Assembly: GCA_946997215.1 (NCBI GenBank)
Contig: CAMPUL010000009.1
Location: 1 to 48,525 of the forward strand
Source of the DNA: Gardnerella vaginalis
GTDB lineage: Bacteria; Actinomycetota; Actinomycetes; Actinomycetales; Bifidobacteriaceae
Direction of reading: 5' to 3'
DNA length: 48,525 nucleotides
The translations under genes and the position numbers were made by a program. The number at the start of each line of letters is the position of its first letter. Within the stretch, counting starts at the first letter, position 1. This document shows, piece by piece, positions 33,998 to 42,179 of the stretch. The notes beneath the pieces were generated by a model. It saw only the letters and a program-made list of their open reading frames with translations. It ran no database searches and was not told the DNA's origin.

Positions 33998-36018
33998 CGC
34001 ACATCTCCTTTATCGGAGGCGGTCAAAATTGCAGAAGGTACATCCGATTCAGGCTCTGGAGGCGCAGCGTAGAAGTGCCACGTTCCTGGAATGCGCTTCA
34101 TTACTGGGCGCACGTCAAGTCCTTGATCTGGATGAGAAGAACGCGGTGCGAATCGATCTCCCTTAGGGAAGTCGGATGGGCTTGGAACCGTTCCTGGAAC
34201 CTGATGCAATCTTGGAGCACCAGCCTCAATGGAAGTTACGGAGCCAAGCAAGCCGCGCGTGTACTCGTGATGCGGATCGGTGAGAATTTCCTTGGTGGAG
34301 CCTTGCTCAACAACCTGGCCTGCGTACATTACGGTAATCGAGTGCGCAACCTTGGCAACAAGAGCCAAATCGTGGCTTACAAACACCATTGCGAATCCAA
34401 GCTTCTCGCGCAATTCGTTAAGAAGGTCAATCACCTGCTTTTGAACAGTAACATCCAAAGCGGTTGTTGGCTCATCTGCGATTATCAACTTTGGATCTCG
34501 CGTAAGTGCCATTGCAATCAACACGCGCTGACGCTGGCCGCCAGAAAGCTCGTGCGGGTAGGATTCAAGCGTGCGCTTTGGATCCAAGCCTACAAGCTCC
34601 AGCAACTCTTCGGCGCTACGAGTGCCACCTCTAGAAGTTAGCTGCTTCATTTGCGCTTTAATAAGCATTGATGGGTTTAAGGAAGACAACGCGTCTTGGT
34701 AAACCATTGCAATCTCGTGGCCGCGCAAAGCATTGTGCTCCTTTGGGCTAAGCTTTACAAGATCCTTGCCATTAAACAGAATTTGTCCGCTAATCTTAGC
34801 TTTTGGATCAAGCAAGCCCATAATCGCAAGCGAAGTGATTGACTTACCGCAACCAGATTCGCCAACCAAGCCCATTGTTTCGCCTGGGCGAACAGAGAAG
34901 CTCAAGTGGTCTACAACATTTACGCTGCCGTAGCGTGGGAACTGAATGCACAAGTCTTTAACCTCAATAACTGGAGGCTCAGTAGACGTTGGTTGCAAGC
35001 GATCCGTGCGCTTTAACTCAGCCTCGCGAAGCTTTGCCAAAGACTCAACCAAAGCGTCGTGCTGCTCCTTGTAAGCTGCCACTGGGTCGGTGAGAATCCT
35101 ATCTTCCTTGCGAGCCGCATCCGCATCTGCAGCAGTCTTAGCTACTGGAGCGGTTGGAGCTGCAACCATTGCATCCGTAATTCCCTCAGAAAGAATGTTG
35201 AGGCACAAAACGGTAATCATGATTGCTAAGCCTGGGAACAATGCCTGCCACCAGTATCCGAAGATAACGCCTGCCTTAGCAGAAGACAAAATGTTGCCCC
35301 ATGTTGGCGTTGGCTCTGGAATACCAGCGTTGATGAAGCTAAGAGAAGCTTCGAACACGATTGCGTCTGCAACAGAAAGCGTTGTGAACACCATAACTGG
35401 AGCTGCAATATTACGCGTTACGTGCTTGAGCAAAATCCAAGGTGCGCGAGCGCCAGAAACGATTACTGCACGCACATAGTCTTTTCCATATTCGCTTATA
35501 ATGTTTGCGCGCACAATTCTTGCGATTTGTGGAACGTAAAGCACGCCAATGGAAATGATGATACCAATCATGGATTGTCCAAGAATTGCAAGGCACACAG
35601 CCGCTAATGCGATTCCTGGGATTGACATTACTATATCAATCAATCGCATTATAAGCTCAGATATCCAAGTGCGGCTTACAGCTGCGATTGCGCCGATTAT
35701 TGAGCCCATCACTAATGCAAAGAGTACAGACGACAAGCCGATTACCAACGAGTAGCGAGCGCCGTACATAACGCGCGAGAACACGTCTCTACCAAGGTTA
35801 TCGGTGCCGAACCAGTGCGCTCCTGTTGGCGGCTGATAGTTTTGCGTAATCTTTACTGGGTCGCATGGCGCTAAGAATCTCGCGAATACTGCGCAGAATG
35901 CCAGTATTGCAATCACAATAAGAGATATTTTAGATCCTAAGCTCATGCTCTTAAATCTGTTAAATTTGATGCCTGGCTTAGATGCGGCATCTACTACCTG
36001 ACTTTTTCCAAATAGCAT
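33994..36018 (-). CDS. nanD: Fused ABC permease and ATP-binding protein
   Basis: 674 aa. Residues about 30-285 are a DppC-type permease (GTDNLGRDVFSR near 71-82, five or six helices, EAA-like loop near 180-200). A 60-residue Ala/Lys/Glu-rich linker follows, then a DppD-type ATPase: Walker A GESGCGKS 386-393, signature LSGGQ 491-495, Walker B LIIADEPT 511-518, and the C-terminal oligopeptide domain. These are usually two genes. One base after the nanC stop; overlaps nanF by 4 bp. Confidence 0.9.
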   Translation of the reverse strand: MLFGKSQVVDAASKPGIKFNRFKSMSLGSKISLIVIAILAFCAVFARFLAPCDPVKITQNYQPPTGAHWFGTDNLGRDVFSRVMYGARYSLVIGLSSVLFALVMGSIIGAIAAVSRTWISELIMRLIDIVMSIPGIALAAVCLAILGQSMIGIIISIGVLYVPQIARIVRANIISEYGKDYVRAVIVSGARAPWILLKHVTRNIAAPVMVFTTLSVADAIVFEASLSFINAGIPEPTPTWGNILSSAKAGVIFGYWWQALFPGLAIMITVLCLNILSEGITDAMVAAPTAPVAKTAADADAARKEDRILTDPVAAYKEQHDALVESLAKLREAELKRTDRLQPTSTEPPVIEVKDLCIQFPRYGSVNVVDHLSFSVRPGETMGLVGESGCGKSITSLAIMGLLDPKAKISGQILFNGKDLVKLSPKEHNALRGHEIAMVYQDALSSLNPSMLIKAQMKQLTSRGGTRSAEELLELVGLDPKRTLESYPHELSGGQRQRVLIAMALTRDPKLIIADEPTTALDVTVQKQVIDLLNELREKLGFAMVFVSHDLALVAKVAHSITVMYAGQVVEQGSTKEILTDPHHEYTRGLLGSVTSIEAGAPRLHQVPGTVPSPSDFPKGDRFAPRSSHPDQGLDVRPVMKRIPGTWHFYAAPPEPESDVPSAILTASDKGDVR

Positions 36019-36019
36019 G

Positions 36020-36976
36020 TCACACCGTCCTAATTCTTGGGTTGATTAGCACGTAAAGCAAATCAACAATAATGTTTATAAAGATGAATGCGATTGCAAC
36101 AACCAAAACAACGCCTTGCACAAGCATTGGCTGGTTGCCATTAATACCGTCAAACATTGCGGTACCCATTCCTGGGAGTGCAAAAATAACTTCGATAACG
36201 ATTGCGCCACCCATAAGGTAACCGATCTTCATACCAAGAGTTGTGATTGGTGTAATCAAAGCGTTGCGGAACACGTTCCTAGCAACAACCACGCTCTTTG
36301 GAATACCTGCGCCGATTGCGGTTCGCACATAATCCTTATCCAATTCTTCTACCATAGAGGTTCGTATGATTCGCGTAAGCTGACCTGCTACTGGAAGACC
36401 TAATGCGAAGCAAGGCATGGCCATTCTTGCCATGTATGCTTCTGGATCTTCAAAGAACGGCACAAAATCGCCAGATCCTGGGAGCCATGCGAGCTTGATT
36501 TGCAAGACGTAAATCAAAAGAACGCCGAGCCAGAAGGATGGAGTTGCGATTGCAATAATCGAAAGCACGCGAACAGTTTGGTCAACCCAAGTATCGCGGT
36601 AAAGCGCTGCAAAAACGCCGAAGATTACTGCAAAGATTATTGCGATTAACAAACCGATGAAAGTTAATTGCAAGGTGATTGGGAAGGCGTCCGCCACTCG
36701 TTGAGCCACGGAATCCTTGTTTACGCCATAAACACCCATGTTTCCTTGGAAGAGTCCAACTATGTAGGACCCGAACTGCTCCCACCATGGCCTATCGTAG
36801 CCCATTTCGTGGCGGAAGGCTGCCAGAGCTGCTGGAGACGAATTTTCGCCTAATGCTGCAACTGCTGGATCGTATTTAGAAAATGACATAAGGAAGAATA
36901 CGAGGAACGTAACACCGAATGCCATGAACGGCAAGGCGATTAGTCGCCTACCTAAAAGTCTAAGAAAATTACTCAT
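36020..36976 (-). CDS. nanC: ABC transporter permease (DppB type)
   Basis: 318 aa from the ATG at 36976; an ATG at 36991 is also possible. Six predicted helices with the family N-terminus LLGRRLIALPFMAFGVTFLVF, and the EAA loop DYVRTAIGAGIPKSVVVARNVFRNA. Pairs with the permease half of NanD to form the channel. Follows the binding-protein gene after a hairpin. Confidence 0.9.
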   Translation of the reverse strand: MSNFLRLLGRRLIALPFMAFGVTFLVFFLMSFSKYDPAVAALGENSSPAALAAFRHEMGYDRPWWEQFGSYIVGLFQGNMGVYGVNKDSVAQRVADAFPITLQLTFIGLLIAIIFAVIFGVFAALYRDTWVDQTVRVLSIIAIATPSFWLGVLLIYVLQIKLAWLPGSGDFVPFFEDPEAYMARMAMPCFALGLPVAGQLTRIIRTSMVEELDKDYVRTAIGAGIPKSVVVARNVFRNALITPITTLGMKIGYLMGGAIVIEVIFALPGMGTAMFDGINGNQPMLVQGVVLVVAIAFIFINIIVDLLYVLINPRIRTV

Positions 36977-37019
36977 AAGACATCCACACATCCATTGAAG
37001 AAATTGTTATTTTTATAAC

Positions 37020-37072
37020 AAAACCGGCCCGTCTGCACAGAAGCGAGAAAGGTAAACAGTTGGGCCGGTTTT
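37020..37072 (-). terminator. Hairpin between the binding-protein and permease genes
   Basis: AAAACCGGCCC / GGGCCGGTTTT, 11-bp stem, 31-nt loop, exit TTTTGTTAT on the minus strand. Partial termination or 3'-end protection here would give more binding protein than channel. Confidence 0.65.
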
Positions 37073-37123
37073 GCGGTTAGAGGTTAGGGGATTGACGTTT
37101 ATTTAATACTTCTGGTTCTGCAC

Positions 37124-38689
37124 CTACTTTGTAAGCTTTGCTTTTACAAGGTTGATGCCGGTAGAGCCGATTGCATTCCACTCTGCCAAAGAGCCTTTCT
37201 TTACGGCAGTCGTAGTCTTGCGGTGGAAGAGTGGGTACAGAGGAACTTCGTCGCTAATCAAGTCGAAGCACTGGTTCCAATACTTTTGGCGCTCGGCTGG
37301 TGTGCTAGCTGCCAAAGCCTTGTCCATAAGATTGTGAAGTTTTGCGTATCCTTCGGAAGTCTTCCAGAATGTGCGCTGACGGGTCCAAGCGTTGTCGCCG
37401 TACCACCAGCTCATAAGCAAGTCTGGGTCGTTGCCAAACACGGATGGATCGCCTGGAGCAAGAACCATGGAGTAGTTTGCGTCGTCGCGGTCGGTAATCT
37501 GTGGGTAAAGTGCAGAAGACTTCATGGACTTGATTTCTACATCCATACCAATCTCAGCAAGATCATTCTTGATTTGTGGAGCAAGCTGAGTAATCCAAGT
37601 GTGGTCCGTTGTGTAAAGAGTGAACTTTAGTGGGCCACTTACGCCAGCTTCCTTAAGCAAGCTCTTTGCCTTAGCAACATTCTTGGTGTAAACGTTCTTT
37701 GCCTTGTGGTAATTTGCGTAGTTCTTTGGCAAGAAGCTTGTTGCTGGCTCGCCCTGGCCGCTCATCTGGTTGGTAATAAGCTTGTTTACGTCAATTGCGT
37801 AGAGAGCAGCTTGGCGAACTCGCTTGTCGTCGAATGGCTTCTGCTTTGTGTTGAACATAAGGAATGGAAGAGTGAAGCCCTGTGCGGTCTTAAGCTCAGA
37901 TCCAGATGCCTTCAAAGTGTTGAATGCCTGTGCTGGAACCATTTCCATTACGTCGGTCTTGCCACCTTGCATTGCGGTTACGCGAGCAGTATCGTCAACG
38001 GTTACGTTCCAAACCATCTTCTTGGTCTGTGCCTTGTACTTGCCGTTGTAAAGATCGTTGCGCTCAAACTTTACTTGGTTATCTGTAATCGATACGTACT
38101 TCCATGGGCCAGATCCGATTGGCATATTCTTAAGATCTGCATCAGACTTTGCAGATGGAACAATCTGAATCAAAGCAAGGCGCTGCTTGAACAGTGGGAA
38201 CGCCTTCTTTAGCTTAAAGATTACGTGACGATTGTCTTTTGCTTCTACAGAGTCAATAAAGTCAAGCATAGAGATGTAAAGGCTGCCCTTTGCGGTTGTG
38301 CGCTTAAAGGAAGACACTACGTCTGCCGCTGTTACTTCCGTTCCGTCCGAGAACTTAGCAGCATCGCGAATTGTTACTTCGTATTCAGTATCGGAAATCT
38401 TCTTTGGCTCACCCTTTGCAAGAGCGTTGAAAACCTTAAAGTTGCTGTAATCAAGAGCGTAAAGTGGCTCTGTAACGTGCCAGTTTGCTGCCATTGGCAA
38501 CGCGCCAGAGGTAGTAGACGGCGCAAAGTCGCGGCTTGCGTATGCAACCTGTGCGGTAATCGTGTCTTTAACAGCAGTCTTTGCTTTTGCTGCCTTGTGG
38601 GATTTAGCTCCACCGCAGCCAGAAAGCATCATTAATGCGGCCACACCAGCGGCGATTGCCACGGTCAGCTTCGAGTTAATTCGTGCCAT
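37124..38689 (-). CDS. nanB: ABC substrate-binding lipoprotein, family 5 (sialic acid?)
   Basis: 521 aa. Signal peptide with lipobox MLSGC, lipidated C25. SBP family 5 (peptide/nickel type) features: EPLYALDYSNF, YEVTIRDAAKFSDGTEVTAADVVSSFKR (split), GSGPWKYVS, RQAALYAIDVNKL. SBP family 5 also serves sialic acid in SatA-type transporters, and context favours that role. Strong GGAGAAAAT ribosome site. It has its own promoter with an embedded operator. Confidence 0.88.
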   Translation of the reverse strand: MARINSKLTVAIAAGVAALMMLSGCGGAKSHKAAKAKTAVKDTITAQVAYASRDFAPSTTSGALPMAANWHVTEPLYALDYSNFKVFNALAKGEPKKISDTEYEVTIRDAAKFSDGTEVTAADVVSSFKRTTAKGSLYISMLDFIDSVEAKDNRHVIFKLKKAFPLFKQRLALIQIVPSAKSDADLKNMPIGSGPWKYVSITDNQVKFERNDLYNGKYKAQTKKMVWNVTVDDTARVTAMQGGKTDVMEMVPAQAFNTLKASGSELKTAQGFTLPFLMFNTKQKPFDDKRVRQAALYAIDVNKLITNQMSGQGEPATSFLPKNYANYHKAKNVYTKNVAKAKSLLKEAGVSGPLKFTLYTTDHTWITQLAPQIKNDLAEIGMDVEIKSMKSSALYPQITDRDDANYSMVLAPGDPSVFGNDPDLLMSWWYGDNAWTRQRTFWKTSEGYAKLHNLMDKALAASTPAERQKYWNQCFDLISDEVPLYPLFHRKTTTAVKKGSLAEWNAIGSTGINLVKAKLTK

Positions 38690-39011
38690 ATTTTCTCCTC
38701 ACCATTGAGTTTGGGTTTTTTGCATTTCGTCTTCGAATGCGAAAACATATTAAATTATAGCGCGTGCGTTATTTTCACGTTACTTCAAACATAAGAGGTC
38801 TGATGTCTGATGTCAAGTTATGCGTGTGTCGAATTTGTGAAAATTTTGATTATTTTTTGAAGTACAAAAAATCAGAACAAAATCGCACATAATCGACACA
38901 CATATAACCACTATTTTTATTTATTTGTTACTTACGCACGCTCGGCGAATCTGCGGAAGCTTGCGACTTTTCCTTAACGCACTAAACCGCATCCGCCTGC
39001 CAACTCACCGC
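38690..39011. other. nanE-nanB intergenic region
   Basis: Holds the nanB promoter and operator (38788-38816). The nanE side has a stop-spanning near-duplication (GTTGTAGGCGG / GTTGGCAGGCGG on the minus strand) and a copy of CTTGCGACTTTTCC (38960-38973). No gene. Confidence 0.6.
38788..38816 (-). promoter_or_regulatory. nanB promoter with operator inside the spacer
   Basis: Minus-strand TTGACA (38811-38816), exactly 17 bp, TATGTT (38788-38793). The spacer contains AGACATCAGA (38799-38808), the same site as at the sialidase and DUF4862 promoters. Binding there would exclude polymerase. Confidence 0.75.
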
Positions 39012-39680
39012 CTACAACTTTGCTGCAAACCAGCGCGTAATCGACGTTGGGTGCGTAATCGCAGTTCCAACAACAGCAGCCCAAGCGCCCATCTGCATAA
39101 CCTTGTGCAACTGATCTGGAGTGTGAATACGACCTTCGCAAATAATTGGATAATCTGGGAAAGCTTGCAAAATCTGGCCTAAAAGCTCAAAATCTGGGCC
39201 ATCCGTTTTTGGCCTTCCAGGAGAAGTGCCAGCCAAAGTGGTAGATATAATATCCGTTCCACAATCAGCCGCGCGCTTAGCGTCGTCGAAGTTGCCGCAA
39301 TCTGCCATAACAACTATGCCTTCGTCATGCAACGCGCGAACAGTTTGCTCGTAAGTGAGCCCATCTGGGCGCGGCCTATCTGTAGCATCAATCGCAATAA
39401 TATCCGCCCCAGCAGCAGCACAGCAGCGTGCGTGGCGCAAAGTCGGAGTTATGTAAACACCTTCGTGTCCGTCTTTCCAAATTCCGATTACAGGAACATC
39501 AACTTGCCCTTTAATCGCGGAAATATCCGACAATCCTTGGCATCTAATGCCAACAGCTCCACCTTCTACGGCAGCCATTGCCATTTGCGCCATTGTTTCT
39601 GGGTGTCTTAGCGGCTCTCCAGGGTATGCCTGGCAGCTAACAACTAAGCCGCCCTTGATTTTTTCAATCACAGGATTCAT
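39012..39680 (-). CDS. nanE: N-acetylmannosamine-6-phosphate 2-epimerase
   Basis: 222 aa from the ATG at 39680, seven bases after AGGAGG; a TTG at 39701 is less likely. Converts ManNAc-6-P to GlcNAc-6-P. TIM barrel with GGLVVSCQAYPGEPL, IGIWKDGH, IIAIDATDRPRPDG (catalytic Lys/Asp region), STTLAGTSPG, and ICEGRIHTPDQ. Between nanK and the transporter. Confidence 0.96.
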   Translation of the reverse strand: MNPVIEKIKGGLVVSCQAYPGEPLRHPETMAQMAMAAVEGGAVGIRCQGLSDISAIKGQVDVPVIGIWKDGHEGVYITPTLRHARCCAAAGADIIAIDATDRPRPDGLTYEQTVRALHDEGIVVMADCGNFDDAKRAADCGTDIISTTLAGTSPGRPKTDGPDFELLGQILQAFPDYPIICEGRIHTPDQLHKVMQMGAWAAVVGTAITHPTSITRWFAAKL

Positions 39681-39720
39681 ATAGATTCCTCCTTTTTTCA
39701 AATATGACTAAACTAAACAA

Positions 39721-39780
39721 AATTAAACGCAATCAAACGCGATTAAACGCGACTTAACGCATCTAGATGCGATTAAACGC
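39721..39780 (-). repeat. 10-bp tandem repeat spanning the nanK stop
   Basis: Six 10-bp minus-strand units of GCGTTTAATC type; the first contains the nanK TAA. Successive units carry TAA, TAG, TAA, TAA, TGA, TAA at offsets 0, 10, 19, 30, 40 and 50. The units have diverged but every one keeps a stop. Confidence 0.95.
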
Positions 39781-40789
39781 GATTTGAGTGAACAGCAAAA
39801 GCCGCACCGATTAGCGGAGCTGCCCCACCAAGCTTGCCCTTAACAATAGGCGTGCTTTTAATCAGCGTTAATGCCGAATCTTCAAACCCAGCGCGCATAG
39901 CATTCCACCAAATATCGCCAGCTTCTACAACAGACCCCGAAAGCACAATCACGTCTGGATCTATAAGATTCGCCATTCCTGCAACGCACTGCCCCAAAGC
40001 CTTGCCGCTTCTAGCCAGCGTTTCTTTAGCATGCGCATCCTGACCGGAATTCGCGCGCACACAAACCTCGTAGCCGTTTTGCGCAAGCTTGGTGCCTTGC
40101 GGAAGATTGCTGTTGTAAAGAGCGGCAAGCCCAGTTCCCGATGCCACTGGCTCAATATGACCAGCATGCGCTCCGCAAGAGCAATCAAAGCCAACTCCCA
40201 AATCGCTAACAACGTGGCCAGCGTGTCCTGCAACTCCGTGTGCGCCCGTAAACAGCTTGCCGTTTACAATAATCGCACCACCAATTCCAGTGCCTATGCC
40301 AACAGAAAACACAATCGATTTTCCGCGGCCTGCTCCGTAAATCGCCTCTCCAAGGCCGTGACCACCAACATCGCCAATCATATAAACTGGCAAATCGGTT
40401 ACGCGCTTAAATGCGTCGTAAATTCGCTGGCCTCTCCAACCTGGCAAAATGTCGGTAGCTGCTACGATTTCGCCAGTTTTGCTATTTGGCACTCCTGCAG
40501 CTGCTATTCCAATTCCGCTAATAGTTTTGCCACTTTTCGCCGCATCTTCCAATATTTGCTTTGCGCGCGCTACTAGGCGATTCTTTATGTCTTCTCCGCC
40601 TTTTGCAGCTTCGGTTGGCATAGAGCCATAGTTTTCTACTGTTGGAGAAACGCAATCTTCGCTTTCTTTGCCAAAGTTAGACTCTGCGAACCCTGTAGGC
40701 TCTGGTAAAGTCACCAATCCGTACGCGATTTTTGTTCCGCCTATATCAAAAGCAAGATACGTAGAGCGAGAATCTTTTACTTCGTCCAT
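39773..40789 (-). CDS. nanK: ROK-family kinase (N-acetylmannosamine kinase)
   Basis: 338 aa. Phosphorylates ManNAc using ATP. N-terminal ATP motif LAFDIGGTKIAYG, GIAAAGVPN, IGDVGGHGLGEA, ROK core VGIGTGIGGAIIVNG and AHGVAGHAGHV. The zinc motif reads CSCGAHAGHIE rather than CxCGxxGCxE, so His takes the place of the third Cys with one extra residue. An acidic/polar stretch at 30-55 is inserted. Substrate inferred from context between DUF4862 and nanE. Confidence 0.88.
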   Translation of the reverse strand: MDEVKDSRSTYLAFDIGGTKIAYGLVTLPEPTGFAESNFGKESEDCVSPTVENYGSMPTEAAKGGEDIKNRLVARAKQILEDAAKSGKTISGIGIAAAGVPNSKTGEIVAATDILPGWRGQRIYDAFKRVTDLPVYMIGDVGGHGLGEAIYGAGRGKSIVFSVGIGTGIGGAIIVNGKLFTGAHGVAGHAGHVVSDLGVGFDCSCGAHAGHIEPVASGTGLAALYNSNLPQGTKLAQNGYEVCVRANSGQDAHAKETLARSGKALGQCVAGMANLIDPDVIVLSGSVVEAGDIWWNAMRAGFEDSALTLIKSTPIVKGKLGGAAPLIGAAFAVHSNRV

Positions 40790-40854
40790 AACAATTTCCG
40801 TTTTCTTTCTTGCGTTTGCGACCTTATTTTTACTGTTTACTCGACTTTACCTAT

Positions 40855-41787
40855 TTACTCAGCCTGCGCAGCGACCACAGCGTCATGAATGCGCGCCAAA
40901 TACCCCAAGCGCTCTTCAACGCTCGCGTCTTGCGGAACGCACACTTTTGCGCCCAAATAGTCGATTGCGTAATCGTCTTTTAGCGCCTCGCGAGTGGTAT
41001 CTTGAATTTCTTTAGACGTCATTAACGAAGTCGGCTCATCTGGATTCATTGGCAAATGGCCATCAATCCACTCGTATCCGTATTGCGTTGCATTTGGACC
41101 AGCTCCCGAGAACATTAATCCTTGCAGAACGCCAGCCTGCCTTGCTGCACGCACGTGCTCTACTGCCGCTTTAGCATTTCGCTCTTCTACAACGCTTCTT
41201 CCCCAGTTGATTGTGATTCCAACTCCAGCATCTTTTGCAATTTGAATCTCTTCTTCTAGAGGCAGGAATCCTTTTTCCGAATTCTGTCCTTCAATATATC
41301 TATCGCAATGTTCAATCACTAGCTTTGCTCCACACCAATCGAGCTGCGCGAGTTCTTCTAACGACTTTTTCATTGCATCCGCCTGAGCTAAACGAGTTGG
41401 CGCTGTGTGGATTTCTACATGAGATATATCGCAGCTATCTCTAATGTCTACAACGTTTGCGATTGCTTCGCGAATATCCTTAAAGAAAGCCAGCGCGCGA
41501 TGCCTGCCTTCTTCGCTTGGGCTTGCAAGTCCAAATTCTGGATCTGGATCAAAGTTTATGTGACGCATTGTTCCTGGAATTGCAGTAATCGTGTTTGCAT
41601 GCCAATGCGATGGTATTACGCTTGCTAACCACGAGCGATTTTTTGGATCTGCCAAATCTCCTGGGTATGGAATCTCCGTTCCGTCAATCCAGCTTTGCTT
41701 ACCCAACAAATCGTAGTATTTTTCTTGATCTTCGCGAGTTTTTGGCAACGATGCATATGCGCCTACAACAAATTTAGCTTTCAGCAT
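40855..41787 (-). CDS. DUF4862 family protein, first gene of the nan operon
   Basis: 310 aa, soluble, no signal peptide. Function unknown. Beta-alpha repeats look like a TIM barrel, with polar motifs at strand ends: TEIPYPG (37-43), PSHWHAN (59-65), HVEIHTAP (123-130), LVIEHCDRY (156-164), ITINWGRS (191-198) and LMFSGAG (224-230). The Glu/His/Asn pattern recalls xylose-isomerase-like sugar isomerases, but I cannot name a reaction. Excellent AAGGAGG ribosome site. Its place ahead of nanK and nanE suggests a step on sialic acid or ManNAc before or beside the known ones. Confidence 0.85.
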   Translation of the reverse strand: MLKAKFVVGAYASLPKTREDQEKYYDLLGKQSWIDGTEIPYPGDLADPKNRSWLASVIPSHWHANTITAIPGTMRHINFDPDPEFGLASPSEEGRHRALAFFKDIREAIANVVDIRDSCDISHVEIHTAPTRLAQADAMKKSLEELAQLDWCGAKLVIEHCDRYIEGQNSEKGFLPLEEEIQIAKDAGVGITINWGRSVVEERNAKAAVEHVRAARQAGVLQGLMFSGAGPNATQYGYEWIDGHLPMNPDEPTSLMTSKEIQDTTREALKDDYAIDYLGAKVCVPQDASVEERLGYLARIHDAVVAAQAE

Positions 41788-41824
41788 GATATCCTCCTTG
41801 AAATCGTAGCTGATTGTATTCTGA

Positions 41825-41872
41825 TTTGTCTTTCGACTTATCTTTCGATTTGTCTTTCGATTTGTCTTTTGA
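41825..41872. repeat. 12-bp tandem repeat in the nan operon leader
   Basis: Four units of TTTGTCTTTCGA (second and fourth slightly diverged). The apparent transcription start is at the outer edge, so the repeat forms the first ~50 nt of the mRNA (units TCGAAAGACAAA). Confidence 0.9.
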
Positions 41873-41879
41873 TTCGTAG

Positions 41880-41916
41880 ATTACACCAATCACACTACAA
41901 TTCGTCAGACGTCTGA
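41880..41916 (-). promoter_or_regulatory. nan operon promoter with overlapping operator
   Basis: Minus-strand CTGACG (41903-41908), exactly 17 bp, TGTAAT (41880-41885). The perfect palindrome TCAGACGTCTGA (41905-41916) overlaps the -35 box and contains the shared AGACGTCTGA. Confidence 0.65.
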
Positions 41917-42042
41917 TAAATCTTTGTACTTGCGACTAAATTGTTTGCAAACAACCAAGCTGGTCTTTATTTATTCACTCAAATGCATCGCATTGCAACT
42001 GTGCGATTATAAGAACTTGTATACACAAAAAACGTATTTTTT

Positions 42043-42080
42043 GTACATCCGATGTACAATTTTTTATACATCCAATGTAC
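42043..42080. promoter_or_regulatory. Two tandem inverted repeats, possible regulator sites
   Basis: GTACATCCGATGTAC (42043-42057) and ATACATCCAATGTAC (42066-42080), 23 bp apart start to start, about two helical turns. Each is preceded by a T run. They lie about 140 bp ahead of the nan promoter. Confidence 0.5.
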
Positions 42081-42179
42081 AAAAACTACGATTTATGCAT
42101 ATTTTGTCTAATATCACACACAAAATTCATACCAAAATCAACAAATCACAAGCAAATCAAACACAACATATAACAAACA

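Noticed and set aside
37124..38689. Ordinary oligopeptide-binding protein
   Set aside because: The family alone would allow it, but position inside the nan operon and the shared operator favour sialic acid or sialyl-glycan uptake.
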